A stretch of DNA of 62,567 bases. Origin: Deltaproteobacteria bacterium (GTDB taxonomy: Bacteria; Desulfobacterota; Desulfovibrionia; Desulfovibrionales; Desulfovibrionaceae). The position numbers and the translations under genes are program-made. The notes beneath the pieces are model-generated. The model made no database searches, was not told the DNA's origin, and saw only the letters and a list, made by a program, of their open reading frames with translations. This document shows positions 18,832 to 29,019 of this stretch, in pieces (positions within the stretch are counted from its first letter, which is position 1; each line of letters begins with the position of its first letter). Where the stretch lies: the NCBI GenBank assembly GCA_009929215.1, contig SAAX01000006.1:1-62567 (forward strand), written 5' to 3'.

Positions 18832-19971
18832 CTATCCGCCTATGATCTGCATGGCCATCTTGGGCATGGAGTTGGCTTGCGAAAGCATGGCAACCGAAGA
18901 CTGGGTCAATATTTGCTTGCGCACAAACTGCGTCATTTCCGAGGCCACATCCACATCTGAAATGCGCGACTCGGCCGATTGAAGATTCTCAGCCTGGGTC
19001 TGAAGGTTGCTCACGGTATTTTCAAGCCGGTTTTGCAGGGCCCCAAGTGAAGCACGAATTTTATCTTTTGAAACAATGGCCTTATTAATCGACACTAGGG
19101 CCTTCTGGGCCAAATCCTGCGTGGATATGGACGTTCCGCCGTTGCCAGCAGTGAGGTTGGTATCCGTCTCAAAATTGTTGAAGCCGTCCAACACATGGAC
19201 ATTGCCAGAGCGATCCGAAGCAAAGACATAATACCTTGTATGCCCCTGATTCCAATAACCGTTTGCCGTCTGGTTAGGATCGAATTGCCCCTGCACCTCT
19301 GGTGGGGCAGCAGTATATTGATAATAAGCGTTAAGTGGCACTGCCACGTCAAACGAAAGATTGTATAGCGCTACATACTGTGCCTCTGTTCTTGGGCCAG
19401 CGTCCGCCGAATTGCCAACTCCGAGAGCACTGGCCGTGCAGTTGCCGATCTGAACATAGTAATAGTCTTCGGCACTGTCGTTGGCTGTGCCAAAGTGCAC
19501 CTTGAGCTTGCCCGTGGAGGACATGCCCGATCCATCGTGGGTGCTACTGGAAAGACTGCCGTCAAGCAGGTGAATGCCGTTAAAATCTGTGGCATTGGCG
19601 ATTCTGGTAATTTCGGAAGCCATGGCCTGATATTCTGAATCAATCATAAGCCGCTGCGTGGAATCATAGGTTCCAGTAGCAGCCTGCTCTGCCAGTTCCT
19701 TCATGCGAATCAGCTTTTCATCAATGACTGCAAGCGCGCCGTCTGCCGTCTGGATCAGCGAAATGGCATCGTTGGCATTGCGCACCCCCTGATTGAGCGC
19801 GCTTATATCTGTGCGCATCAGTTCACGGATAGCCAGACCAGCAGCATCATCGGCGGCACTGTTTACCCGTAGGCCCGTGGAAAGACGCTGGGTGGATGAT
19901 GCCAGCTCGGAATAGTGCGACTGTAGGTTGTTGGCCACAACAGTGGACATCGAGTTGGTGTTTATGTACAT
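18832..19971 (-). CDS. Flagellin
   Basis: A 379-aa subunit of the flagellar filament. The N-terminal D0/D1 helices are typical (INTNSMSTVVANNLQSH, LSTGLRVNSAADDAAGLAI), and so is the C-terminal D1/D0 (LGALQNRLENTVSNL, SQANSMPKMAMQIIGG). The middle, about residues 150-290, is a variable surface domain rich in Tyr, Asn and Gly. The ATG at 19971 has a strong G-rich RBS (GGAAAGGGG) just upstream, so earlier in-frame starts are unlikely. No other flagellar gene is in the window, and wide non-coding stretches flank the gene. It therefore looks like a stand-alone, separately regulated flagellin. Confidence 0.95.
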   Translation of the reverse strand: MYINTNSMSTVVANNLQSHYSELASSTQRLSTGLRVNSAADDAAGLAIRELMRTDISALNQGVRNANDAISLIQTADGALAVIDEKLIRMKELAEQAATGTYDSTQRLMIDSEYQAMASEITRIANATDFNGIHLLDGSLSSSTHDGSGMSSTGKLKVHFGTANDSAEDYYYVQIGNCTASALGVGNSADAGPRTEAQYVALYNLSFDVAVPLNAYYQYTAAPPEVQGQFDPNQTANGYWNQGHTRYYVFASDRSGNVHVLDGFNNFETDTNLTAGNGGTSISTQDLAQKALVSINKAIVSKDKIRASLGALQNRLENTVSNLQTQAENLQSAESRISDVDVASEMTQFVRKQILTQSSVAMLSQANSMPKMAMQIIGG

Positions 19972-20526
19972 GAGCCCCCCCCTTTCCTGAGCCCATGCAA
20001 AATTCATGCGCAAGATAAAAGCAATCTATACTCTAACCTTAAATACTTTTTAAACTCTAGTTACTCTTTTAACATCATATTTGTACATAAATAACTACAT
20101 TAATATAATCAAAAAATACATTAAATAATCACATCAATGCACATATAAATGCTATATGTAACTACAAACTCTTATAAAAAAAGTATTTTGTCATCAATTA
20201 AAGATTTGACTACAGGCTGGCGCGCAGCAGTGCGGCCCCACGCCATACACAAACAAGGAAACAAATAGGCACGAATATGGCCGTAGACCTTACTAAATTG
20301 CGAATCAACGGCCATACAAAACGGCATCTTTACGCGCTCGTTAATCTGCCGAAGTCTAAGAAGAAAATTATTCGACAAAAGCAACCCTGCCAGATGCACC
20401 TCTCAGCCCCAGTCACAGGGAGCATTTTTTGACGGCATAAACTGCCCATTGCCATTTTCAGATGCCAGTTTTCAGACAATGTGCGAACGCTTGCGGGCGG
20501 CAGTTGCCCTCCCGGCGGGCTGCCAG
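19972..20526. other. Flagellin upstream region, no gene
   Basis: About 550 bases, strongly AT-rich in the half next to the flagellin (19990-20180). It should contain the flagellin promoter, but I find no clear sigma-28 or sigma-54 match. A hairpin with arms GGCAG and CTGCC near 20499-20523 could terminate the membrane-protein gene. Confidence 0.4.
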
Positions 20527-20919
20527 TCACACAAGCCAGCGCATCTTTGCCGCCACCCAGGGCGCACACCCCACGCAAAGCACTACCAACAGCCATAGGT
20601 TGCCTGACGTCATATCGTAGGCGGCCAGCAACTCTGCCAGCGTCTTTCCCAGTGCCAGCCCCAGCAATCCCTCAAATATCACCGCCAACCCAGCCCATAC
20701 CAAGCCTATGCTTGCCAGCTGCCCGGGGCTGCTCACCCCAAGCCGGGGAATACACAGCCATGCCAGCGCCCAAACCAGAGCGCACAGGGCAATGCCGCTC
20801 AAGGTCAAGGCGTATCTGCCCAGCAGCGGCTGCATAACATAGTCCCTCACCAACCCATTGATCACGGCCAGCGGAATGATCATTAACCATACAAGCAGTG
20901 ATTTGATAACAATCTTCAA
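20527..20919 (-). CDS. Small membrane protein, four TM helices, unknown function
   Basis: A 130-aa hydrophobic protein with four predicted membrane segments and no soluble domain. I do not recognise the family. The start is set at a TTG codon (20919) because GGAGG lies five bases upstream and the next residues, KIVIKSLLVWLMIIP, begin the first helix. Longer in-frame readings from upstream ATGs add a non-hydrophobic leader without an RBS. It is the only gene on this strand here and is divergent from the EAL-HDOD gene. Confidence 0.6.
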   Translation of the reverse strand: MKIVIKSLLVWLMIIPLAVINGLVRDYVMQPLLGRYALTLSGIALCALVWALAWLCIPRLGVSSPGQLASIGLVWAGLAVIFEGLLGLALGKTLAELLAAYDMTSGNLWLLVVLCVGCAPWVAAKMRWLV

Positions 20920-21180
20920 ACGGCCCTCCAAGCACGCTGCATCGTGCATACGGTAGCAACCTGCCGACACAAAGCGCCCCATGAGTACTGATCGGCCAGA
21001 CAAAACCATCTTGCTGCTCAAATTGTGGCAACGCAGTCACTGCCACTGTATATACAAACCGAACCTGGACGTTAAAACTCCCCATTCACTTGCTATTGAT
21101 TATTGTGGCTGTTAGCATGAAGCTACAATCAGCATATTGCTTCTGCGCTTCAACAGAATCATCAGGCTTCAGGGATACAT

Positions 21181-22416
21181 ATGCTCAACAATTTTTTTGT
21201 CGCACGCCAACCTATCTTTGACCATTCTGGCAAGCTTTGGGCCTTTGAACTGCTTTTTCGCAGTGGCCTTTCCGATAATACCGCCGTCATAGACGACCCG
21301 GACGCTGCCACGGTTCTGGTTGCTTCGGGCGGTTTTCTGCGCGCCACCTCTGGCATGCCCGAAAATGTCAAAATGTTCATCAATTTCACTGAAGAACTGA
21401 TTTTCAAGCGTTTTCCGCTGGCACTGCCCCCACAAAATACGGTTATCGAAATACTGGAAAATATACCCGTCACCCTGGAACTGGTGGAACGGCTCAAAGA
21501 GCTCAAGACCGAGGGCTACATTATTGCCCTCGACGATTTCGTGGGCGATACGGGCTACAAGGATATCTTTCCCTTCATCGACATTATCAAGCTTGATTGC
21601 CTTGGCCGCAGCATCGATGACGTGATTAACATCAAAAACCGGTTTTCTGGCACAAACTGCAGGTTTCTGGCAGAAAAAGTTGACTCTGAGGCGGCATTTT
21701 TTGCCTTTCGGGAGCAAGGTATTGCATTTTTTCAGGGCTACTACTTTGCCAAACCACAGATATTGCGGGGCAAGGGCATTACCAGCTCCACAGCCGTGCG
21801 CCTCAGGCTTGCGGCAGAAATCGAAAAAGACACGGTCGATACCGAGGCCATACTTACCGCAGTTCAGGCGGATGTTTCGCTCAGCTACAGGCTGCTGCAA
21901 TACATCAACTCTTCTGCATTTTCGTTCCGGGAAAAAATCACGTCCATCCGCCAGGCCCTGACTTTGCTGGGCGTAATGAAAACCCAGTACTGGCTGCGCC
22001 TCATGCTGTATTCAGACATGCTCAGCACCAGCTCTAACCCAGAAATACTGCGCATGGCCTTGCAGCGGGCTCATTTCCTGGATGCTCTGGGCGTTGCATC
22101 CAGATTTGCATCCCAAAAAAACGAGAGCCTCTTTCTTGTGGGCATGCTGTCGCTGCTTGATGCCATTCTTGGCATCCCCATGATAACCATTCTCAAAGAA
22201 CTGCCCCTGAGCGCAGAAATCAAGGCGTCACTGCGGGGCGAGGACGGCATATACTCCGACTACATCGCCCTTGCTGTAGCCCTGGAAAATCTTGATTTTG
22301 ACCGCGCCAACAAGCTTGCCAAAACGTTACACATACCAGAAAACACTGTTTCAGAGGCATTTGAACTTGCCATACAGATATCTGACACCATGATGCATCA
22401 GATTTCTTCCATGTAA
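21181..22416 (+). CDS. EAL-HDOD signalling protein
   Basis: A 411-aa cytoplasmic protein of the EAL-HDOD type (YuxH/CdgJ-like). Residues 5-200 are an EAL domain in which the signature is ELL instead of EAL. DDF is kept but the following GTG is VGD. Several metal and substrate positions (INF, EILEN, KLD, EKV, QGYYFAKP) are still present. Residues 205-400 are an HDOD domain. Such proteins often act as c-di-GMP-linked regulators of motility without strong phosphodiesterase activity, and activity cannot be settled from sequence. ATG 21181 has AGGGA just upstream. It is convergent with the HD-GYP gene and shares its terminator. Confidence 0.9.
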   Translation: MLNNFFVARQPIFDHSGKLWAFELLFRSGLSDNTAVIDDPDAATVLVASGGFLRATSGMPENVKMFINFTEELIFKRFPLALPPQNTVIEILENIPVTLELVERLKELKTEGYIIALDDFVGDTGYKDIFPFIDIIKLDCLGRSIDDVINIKNRFSGTNCRFLAEKVDSEAAFFAFREQGIAFFQGYYFAKPQILRGKGITSSTAVRLRLAAEIEKDTVDTEAILTAVQADVSLSYRLLQYINSSAFSFREKITSIRQALTLLGVMKTQYWLRLMLYSDMLSTSSNPEILRMALQRAHFLDALGVASRFASQKNESLFLVGMLSLLDAILGIPMITILKELPLSAEIKASLRGEDGIYSDYIALAVALENLDFDRANKLAKTLHIPENTVSEAFELAIQISDTMMHQISSM

Positions 22417-22431
22417 GACACTAATTTTATT

Positions 22432-22478
22432 AAAATACAGGGCGCCACATGTTCTAGACATGCAGCGCCATGTATTTT
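22432..22478. terminator. Bidirectional terminator between EAL-HDOD and HD-GYP genes
   Basis: AAAATACA (22432-22439) and GGCGC/CATGT arms pair with ACATG, GCGCC and TGTATTTT (to 22478). This gives a long interrupted stem with A-tract and T-tract on opposite sides, suited to both convergent transcripts. Confidence 0.8.
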
Positions 22479-22506
22479 GTCAATGTCATGAGTTTTGCAA
22501 TCCTGA

Positions 22507-23763
22507 TTATACTTCCGACATATATTCTTTCAGCACGTTCTTATGAGATTGCTCTACAATATCGTTTATCACCTGCCTGTGCTGGGCAATAACCTCAAAC
22601 ATTGTTGGTGAAATTTTTGCAGCAAGCTTGTCTCTGATAATTTCAAATGCCGTGTCGATAGACAAACTTTTCCTGTACGGCCTGTCTTCCATAAGTGCAG
22701 AAATAACATCTGAAAATGCCAGTATTTTGCAACCCGTATCAAGATTTTCATCATGCAGCGAATACGGATAGCCCGACCCATCGATCTTTTCGTGGTGATT
22801 CTGAGCCCAAGTCACAATTTCGTTAAACCATTCGGACATACTCAGGGTGCTTAAAATTTGCCCTGTATAGTAGGTATGCAGCTTGACCAGATCAAACTCG
22901 TCGTCGGTGAGGGGCCCGTTTTTTTCTATCAGGCCAGGGTCAACGCCAATCTTACCGATGTCGTGCAGATAGCCACTGATTTTCAGCTTCAGACACCGCT
23001 CTGGTGAGAAGCCAAATATCTTGCCAATTTCATGGGCCAGGTTGGCAACTGTGTACGAATGCGAAGCGGTAAAGTGACTTCTGAAGTCAATGATACGCGA
23101 GATGGTAAGGGCAAATTCAAGTATGTTATCAAGACTGAGCGTAAAATTCAGCGATGAATCAACCCGCCGGAAAAGCTGATCAAGCTCAAGATTATTGATT
23201 TCTATCCAAAAAATGTCTGGAACCGCAGCTGCGGTAAAAGCCTCAAATACCTGCGGGTGAAAAACCGTGCCCACATTCTCCCTGATTCTGTCCACCACGG
23301 CTGCTTTTTGCTTGAGAACAAAAACTTCAGGATTAACAATAATATCCACCCTGTCTGCCAGATGCAGAATATGACTTTCGAGCGGAACCTCCCCCTCGGG
23401 CATGTTCAACGATGCCGCATAGCGGACATGATGGTGCTTGATGACCTGGGCAACGCCCGCAAAAGGGGGAAAAGATGAAAGCATTTTAAACCCCATTTCG
23501 CAGTGGGGCCGGGGATTTTGCACATCTTCCCTGATCAGCAGGTCACGCTCCTGAACAGACAATGCCCCAATATCGTGAATGGCAGCAGAGATGACCAACG
23601 TGAACAGCTGATCATGCTCCAGATTCATCTTTTTGCCGATGTGGTAGGCAATAACGGCGGTTCGCCGATGGTGTGACTTTAGCAAATAGTTACAGCTATC
23701 AATAGCCTTAATAACAGGAACAGCCAATTCTTTTAACGAAAGCTTTTCCATGTCAGTCACCAT
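22507..23763 (-). CDS. Double-HD protein with HD-GYP phosphodiesterase domain
   Basis: About 418 aa, cytoplasmic. Residues about 15-175 are a first HD domain (SHHRRTAVIAYHIG, AIHDIGALS). The C-terminal part is a full HD-GYP domain (HSYTVANLAHEIG, YLHDIGKIG, HHEKIDGSGYP), expected to hydrolyse c-di-GMP to pGpG or GMP. The GYP motif is intact. The start is uncertain. I use the ATG giving MVTDMEKLSL because the domain begins right after it. An upstream ATG at 23853 would add a 30-residue hydrophobic N-terminus. Neither has a clear RBS. Confidence 0.88.
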   Translation of the reverse strand: MVTDMEKLSLKELAVPVIKAIDSCNYLLKSHHRRTAVIAYHIGKKMNLEHDQLFTLVISAAIHDIGALSVQERDLLIREDVQNPRPHCEMGFKMLSSFPPFAGVAQVIKHHHVRYAASLNMPEGEVPLESHILHLADRVDIIVNPEVFVLKQKAAVVDRIRENVGTVFHPQVFEAFTAAAVPDIFWIEINNLELDQLFRRVDSSLNFTLSLDNILEFALTISRIIDFRSHFTASHSYTVANLAHEIGKIFGFSPERCLKLKISGYLHDIGKIGVDPGLIEKNGPLTDDEFDLVKLHTYYTGQILSTLSMSEWFNEIVTWAQNHHEKIDGSGYPYSLHDENLDTGCKILAFSDVISALMEDRPYRKSLSIDTAFEIIRDKLAAKISPTMFEVIAQHRQVINDIVEQSHKNVLKEYMSEV

Positions 23764-24130
23764 TGTTTCTAAAGGGAAAGACAGCACCTTCTGGTTGATA
23801 GTAGGTATAGCAAGATACCAGACACATGAAAAGAACATATTTACAAATAACATTCAGTCTGATCTTTAATCAAATTTTGCCGTATTAACCCAAAGTACTT
23901 ACATCAACGGTTTGAAACCTGATGGTAAAGACAAAACGGCCCCTCAGCGCCAGCACACAGCGCCAGCTTTTTCAGCCCATGAACGTGCGCAAACACAAAC
24001 ATTGATAAATGCCGATTCCAAGCATACCTTTGCCACCATGCCTGCCAGCTGGGTACGCAACAGGGCTCCGCATGCCCTGCAAGTGCTCAAGCCGGCTGCC
24101 AGTATTTGCCCATCAATTGCAGGAGGTCGC

Positions 24131-24598
24131 ATGCTTCGCTACGTGCACACCAACATAATTGCCCGCGATGCCGCAAGGCTCATAGCTTTTTATAAAGACA
24201 CCCTTGGCTGCAAAAGCATCGGTCAAACCCGCGACCTGCGCGGGCCGTGGCTCGACAAACTCACGGGTCTGCCCCAAGCCCACATTATCGGCGAACACCT
24301 GCTGCTGCCCGGCTACGATGCCGATCACCCCACACTGGAAATTTTTTCGTACGACAGCCTGCGCGACTCACTGCCCCCGGAAGTAAACCGCCCGGGGCTA
24401 GCCCACCTGGCCTTTGAGGTGGACGATGTGGAAAAGACGCTGGCCGTCATTCTGGCCGCTGGCGGCGGGCAAGTGGGCGAGGTCGTTACCGCTGCCTACC
24501 CCAACAACATGGAAGCCGTATTTGTGTACGCGCGCGACCCAGAGGGCAATATCATCGAGCTGCAAAGCTGGCGGCAGGCCGATTCCGCACAATCATAG
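24131..24598 (+). CDS. VOC (glyoxalase/bleomycin-resistance fold) family protein
   Basis: A 155-aa single VOC domain, a metal-dependent fold found in glyoxalases, dioxygenases and epimerases. The pattern H(T)N at residues 6-8, GLAHLAFEVDDV in the middle and YARDPEGNIIELQSW at the C-terminus supply the expected His and Glu metal ligands. The GPWLDKLTG segment resembles lactoylglutathione-lyase-like members of unassigned substrate. The start is fixed by AGGAGG four bases upstream of ATG 24131. It is convergent with the chemoreceptor gene. Confidence 0.85.
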   Translation: MLRYVHTNIIARDAARLIAFYKDTLGCKSIGQTRDLRGPWLDKLTGLPQAHIIGEHLLLPGYDADHPTLEIFSYDSLRDSLPPEVNRPGLAHLAFEVDDVEKTLAVILAAGGGQVGEVVTAAYPNNMEAVFVYARDPEGNIIELQSWRQADSAQS

Positions 24599-24685
24599 CG
24601 GCAAGACCCTGCAGCCAGGCACATATCTCAACAGCAGTATCCAAAAGCACACACCTGCTCCCGGCCATACTGCCCGGCAAATAAC

Positions 24686-24727
24686 AAAGCCCTTGCTGCT
24701 CCAAAAAAACGGGGCGGCAAGGGCTTT
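24686..24727. terminator. Bidirectional terminator between VOC and chemoreceptor genes
   Basis: AAAGCCCTTGC (24686-24696) pairs perfectly with GCAAGGGCTTT (24717-24727) around a 20-base loop, between two convergent genes. Confidence 0.85.
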
Positions 24728-24749
24728 GAACTACAGCAGGACAATAACT

Positions 24750-27062
24750 CTAGCTGGAACGCAAGGCCGCTATAAGCTGCTCGAGCTTTTTGGTCTGCGC
24801 CACAAGAGCCTCCACAGCCTCGGTTGACTGGGCCATGGCCTCGTCTGTTTCAGAGGCGATAACGCTGATGGAGCTGACCGCCCGGTTGATTTCTTCTGAA
24901 GTGGCAGACTGCTGCTCGGCCGCAGTGGCGATAGAGCGCACCTGATCTCCGGCCAATTCAACCATCTCCACAATCTCTGCAAGTGCTTCGCCAGAACGCT
25001 GCGCAAGGCCGGTGGCCTGGGCCACACGCTCGGCGGCGGCGTCCATTTGGCCAGCGGCGGTATTGGTTCCGCTTTGGATACCGCTTATGGCCGTGCGCAC
25101 CTCTGTGGTGGCGTGGGCTGTTTTTTCGGCCAGCTTGCGTACCTCGTCGGCCACAACGGCAAACCCACGCCCGGCATCACCCGCGCGGGCCGCCTCAATG
25201 GCAGCATTGAGCGCCAACAGGTTGGTCTGGTCGGCAATGTCTGAAATAACTCCCATGATGGCCCCAATTCCCTGCGCCTGTTCGCCCAGGCGGCGCATGC
25301 TGTCGGTCATCTGCCCGGCCTCGGTGCGGATGCTTTCAACCGCAGCACCCACTTCTTCCACAAGTTTGGCTCCATCCTGGGCTTTGTGCTTGGCTTTTTC
25401 CGCATTTTCAGAGGTGGCCGAGGCGCTTCGGGCCACTTCAAGGATGGTGGCGTTCATCTCTTCCACGGCATTGGCGGTGTCGCCAACCCTGCCGCGCTGC
25501 TCACGCGCACCCTGGCTGGAATGCGCAACCTGCCGCGAAAGTTGCTGCGAGGCCGTAGCAATGTTTTCAGCCACCTGCGACACTTCTACCGCAGTTTGGG
25601 CAATGGCGGCATTTTGCGCTTCGATGCGGCTTTTCTGCCCGTAAATTTCCGTCAGATCTGTCCAGAATGTTATGGAGCCCAACATGCCGCCATCCAGATC
25701 ATAGAAGGGCGTTGTCTGTACGGAAACGCGCAACTGCCTGCCTGCGTGTGTTATGTGATCAAACTCCCCATTCTGCGGCTTGCCTTCCTTGATTGCCCTG
25801 TCAGAGAGTGTTTCATGGTTGGCATCGCCTCGCGAAAACAGACCAGACCGCTGGCCCAAATACGAATCCTTGGGATCCGGCTTGTCGAGCAGGCGGCACG
25901 CCTGTTCATTGAGCCAGGTAACGGTAAAATCACTGCCCACAATGTAGCAGGGCGTGGGTATGCCGTTAAGCACGCCCTGGGCAAAGCCCAGGCGCTTTTT
26001 CAGCTCGTCCACCATGATGCACAGGTGGCTTGCAAAACGCTGCATCTCAGCCCGGTATTTGCCTGAAAGCTCCGCCTTGAAGTTCCCCTGCGCAACAGCT
26101 TCGGTAAAATCCGTAAGCCGTTGCAGAGGGCTGAAAACCAGCTTCTTGCTAAGCACACCAAGCACCAGGTTGAGTAAAATAACTGCGCACACACCCACAG
26201 CATACAGCACAGTGCGCTGCTCGGCCGCAGGAGCAGTAAGCTCCGAATCATAGGCGCTCATGCACACAAGCCAACCCGTGGAAGGAACCTTGGCCACAGA
26301 CATGAACTTGTTTTCGCCCTTCCATTCATAGCTGAATGTTCCGCTGCCCTTGGCCAGCGCTTCCCTGATGAATGTTTCTTTGGAGTAATCCTGAAGCAAC
26401 AGTTTTTTGTCCATGCTGTGGGAAATAAAGCGGCCAGCCTTGTCGAGCGTAAAGCCGTAACCACGACGTCCCATGCGTATGGGGTCGAGGGTTTTTTCCG
26501 TAAAATCTGTCCAGCGGGGGCATACTGCCACTGCGCCCAGAAGCGCGCCGTCCTTGCCGTGCACAGCTTTGGCAACCACAAAGATCAACGCATCGCCAGA
26601 GGTGGCTTTCATCACGCTTTCACTTATGGCCACATCCTTGCCGCTGAATATCTGCCGGGCATAGTCTCTGTCGGCCCTGTCACCGCCGGTCAGATCGGCC
26701 ATATCGGCATTTATCCCGGCCACAATGCGTCCCTTGAGGTCAAGGAGCAAAAATGACCAGTACCCCGGCAAGTTTTTTACGTAGCTGCGCAGCAATTCCT
26801 GAGCCTCTTGAGGCTGCCCGGCAAAGGCATCCTGCACAGGTTTCTGGCGGGCCAGAATGGTGGCAACGTCTACCGACTGATTGATGTAAATTTCTGCCGC
26901 GCGCGCCACTATCTTGCTGGTTTCGTCAAGTGCTTCTGTCTGCACGCCCGCTACCATGTGATAGGAAGAGGTGGACACATAGAAAACCAGCACGGCGATC
27001 ACGACCATAGTTGCTGCCGTGATTGAAAGTGTGCAAACGCTCTTGATACTGATCTGGCGCAT
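24750..27062 (-). CDS. Methyl-accepting chemotaxis protein with double-Cache sensor and PAS
   Basis: A 770-aa membrane chemoreceptor. TM1 is at about residues 8-30, a periplasmic double-Cache ligand-binding domain at 35-280, TM2 at about 285-305, then HAMP, a cytoplasmic PAS domain (about 370-480) and a long coiled-coil signalling domain. The hairpin tip has the highly conserved [20 protein letters not shown], which contacts CheA and CheW. ATG 27062 is preceded by TGGAG six bases upstream; a longer in-frame reading would add 29 residues with no RBS. No che genes are adjacent. The ligand is unknown, but double-Cache domains often bind amino acids or small carboxylates. Confidence 0.94.
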   Translation of the reverse strand: MRQISIKSVCTLSITAATMVVIAVLVFYVSTSSYHMVAGVQTEALDETSKIVARAAEIYINQSVDVATILARQKPVQDAFAGQPQEAQELLRSYVKNLPGYWSFLLLDLKGRIVAGINADMADLTGGDRADRDYARQIFSGKDVAISESVMKATSGDALIFVVAKAVHGKDGALLGAVAVCPRWTDFTEKTLDPIRMGRRGYGFTLDKAGRFISHSMDKKLLLQDYSKETFIREALAKGSGTFSYEWKGENKFMSVAKVPSTGWLVCMSAYDSELTAPAAEQRTVLYAVGVCAVILLNLVLGVLSKKLVFSPLQRLTDFTEAVAQGNFKAELSGKYRAEMQRFASHLCIMVDELKKRLGFAQGVLNGIPTPCYIVGSDFTVTWLNEQACRLLDKPDPKDSYLGQRSGLFSRGDANHETLSDRAIKEGKPQNGEFDHITHAGRQLRVSVQTTPFYDLDGGMLGSITFWTDLTEIYGQKSRIEAQNAAIAQTAVEVSQVAENIATASQQLSRQVAHSSQGAREQRGRVGDTANAVEEMNATILEVARSASATSENAEKAKHKAQDGAKLVEEVGAAVESIRTEAGQMTDSMRRLGEQAQGIGAIMGVISDIADQTNLLALNAAIEAARAGDAGRGFAVVADEVRKLAEKTAHATTEVRTAISGIQSGTNTAAGQMDAAAERVAQATGLAQRSGEALAEIVEMVELAGDQVRSIATAAEQQSATSEEINRAVSSISVIASETDEAMAQSTEAVEALVAQTKKLEQLIAALRSS

Positions 27063-27335
27063 GAAAAACTCCAGGGGGGCAAACGTGGGCTGACCATCGC
27101 GGCAGCAGGTTTGAACGCTAAAAAAGCCTCTCTGATTATTGAGTACCAATATTGTTACTTATCGACAACTGGTATCAAATCATTAGGGTTGCGGGCCTTG
27201 TGCCGCAGAAACGCCGGGGTTATGTTTCGGGCCCAAAACCGTTGACACCGCGCGATATTTGCTCGTAGATAACGGCCAACGAAGCGCACCACAACTTTTA
27301 TCCCCCTCTGCTTTGACTTTCAGGATTCCTGCCGA

Positions 27336-28982
27336 ATGCAACACCAAAATCCCAGCTCTGCCAAACCATATATTTCCAGCTCCAGCAATTTCAGGCGCAA
27401 TCGCATAGTGCTTGTCTGCCTTGTTATCATGGCTGTCATGTCGTGGTTTTGCGCCATGACCCCGTGGATAAGCGACGATTATGCCTTTTCAAAAAACGAG
27501 GCGGGCCTGTGGGCAACACAGGCCAAGGAATACCTGGAGTGGAGCGGCAAGTTTGTTGGGCACTATATGGCCCGGGTGCTGCTTTCCGGCCCTGAATGGG
27601 TTCACCCGGTACTGACCCCCATCATGTTCATGCTGCTTGTTGCGGGCGGTGCGCTGCTGGCCCTGGGGGCGCAGTGGCGCGAGCGGCTGTGTGCATGGCA
27701 TCTTGTGGTGGTGGCCGGTCTTGTATGGATAGCCTTACCCGCATTTGGCACTGTTTTTTTCTGGCGCACGGGCACGGGCGATTACGGGTACAGCCTGGTA
27801 TGGGCCACGCTTTTTCTTGTACCCTACCGCATGTGGGCCGACAGGGCCGACTTTCGCCTGCCTGGCGGTGCCCTTTTTGTATTTGCCGGCATTTTGGCGG
27901 GCTGGAGCAATGAAAATGTGGGCATGCTGGCCATCTTGACGGCACTGGGCGTGTCCGTGTTTCGCTGGCGCGCCTCGGGTCGCGTGCACCTGTGGGCCAT
28001 TGCTGGCATAGCAGGTGCGATACTTGGCTGGAGCATGATGATGGCTGCCCCCGGCAATGCCATTCGTCTTGCCGCCGTGGGCGGGGTAGAAAAAATACCT
28101 CTGGCGTCCATGAAGGCTCTACTGCGCTTTGTGCAGTTTTGGAGCACAGAACAGATCGAAATGCTGCCCTACTTTCTGGCGGCACTGCTGCTGGCATGGA
28201 TGCTGCACCGACGCGGACTGCTGAAACCAGCCGCATGGATACCGGCAGTGGTGTTTTTCCTTATGGCCCAGGCAAGCCTTGGGGCCTTTATTGCCAGCCC
28301 CTCAACACCCTACCGGGCCATGAGCGCCACCTTCTTTTTTACCGCGCTCTGTCCTTTTTCGCTGCTAGTGGCATTGAACCCCACAAGCCTCAAGGCCCGA
28401 GCGTTGTTCACCATTTTTTGTGCCCTGCTGCTTTCAAGCGTGCTGATTGAAGCCCGCGTGTTTCTTATGGCGCAGCCCCTGCTTGCGCCGCAAACGCAAT
28501 ACAGCCTGCGCAACCTGGATTACCCCGAAACGGACAAATACTTCTTTCCCGGTTACGACATTCGCATGGTCGATCTGTTTTCGCAGAAATGGCGCAACAT
28601 CGTACCCTGGCATGAAACCCAGACATTGCGCGTTTACGGTGCGCCCGATGCCAAGGCCCTGATTGCCTGCAACATTGCGTTCTTCGACAACCTGCCCCAC
28701 GGCGAGGTGCATGTGGCGGCCAGAGTACGCACTGCCACAACCAGCAGCTTGCTGCAACGCGGCGCACGCGCACTGTTTGAAAGCAGGGACGAAGGCATAA
28801 TTTCTGCCCAGGCTGTAGGGCTGCGGTATTTTCCCGCCAGTGCGGGTGTTACCGACGATGGCAAGGCAGCCGTGTTTATTCCCGGTATCAAATCAGTGGA
28901 CGACATTGCCGCAATAGCAGTAAAACAACCGGGTAAACCCCTGGTTTGGCGTCGCGTTACGGTTACCCGGCCTCAAAACTGA
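27336..28982 (+). CDS. Polytopic membrane protein, DUF6056-like, probable sugar-modification enzyme
   Basis: A 548-aa protein with about ten or more TM helices in the first 400 residues and a periplasmic C-terminal domain. An acidic pair, ISDDYAF, follows TM1, as in GT-C fold glycosyltransferases where such residues are catalytic. The size and layout fit the DUF6056/GtrII-like group. The next gene, 37 bases downstream, is a GtrB-like bactoprenol glycosyltransferase. This makes a two-step envelope-glycan side-chain modification plausible: GtrB loads a sugar on undecaprenyl phosphate and this protein transfers it in the periplasm. No gtrA-like flippase gene is seen. Confidence 0.68.
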   Translation: MQHQNPSSAKPYISSSSNFRRNRIVLVCLVIMAVMSWFCAMTPWISDDYAFSKNEAGLWATQAKEYLEWSGKFVGHYMARVLLSGPEWVHPVLTPIMFMLLVAGGALLALGAQWRERLCAWHLVVVAGLVWIALPAFGTVFFWRTGTGDYGYSLVWATLFLVPYRMWADRADFRLPGGALFVFAGILAGWSNENVGMLAILTALGVSVFRWRASGRVHLWAIAGIAGAILGWSMMMAAPGNAIRLAAVGGVEKIPLASMKALLRFVQFWSTEQIEMLPYFLAALLLAWMLHRRGLLKPAAWIPAVVFFLMAQASLGAFIASPSTPYRAMSATFFFTALCPFSLLVALNPTSLKARALFTIFCALLLSSVLIEARVFLMAQPLLAPQTQYSLRNLDYPETDKYFFPGYDIRMVDLFSQKWRNIVPWHETQTLRVYGAPDAKALIACNIAFFDNLPHGEVHVAARVRTATTSSLLQRGARALFESRDEGIISAQAVGLRYFPASAGVTDDGKAAVFIPGIKSVDDIAAIAVKQPGKPLVWRRVTVTRPQN

Positions 28983-29019
28983 GCGCCCCTGCGCACACTC
29001 TCCCTACGGAGGAAGTATC

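Noticed and set aside
19972..20170. Sigma-28 promoter for the flagellin gene
   Set aside because: The best candidate (TAAA, 15 bases, GAGTATAG) matches the -10 consensus poorly.
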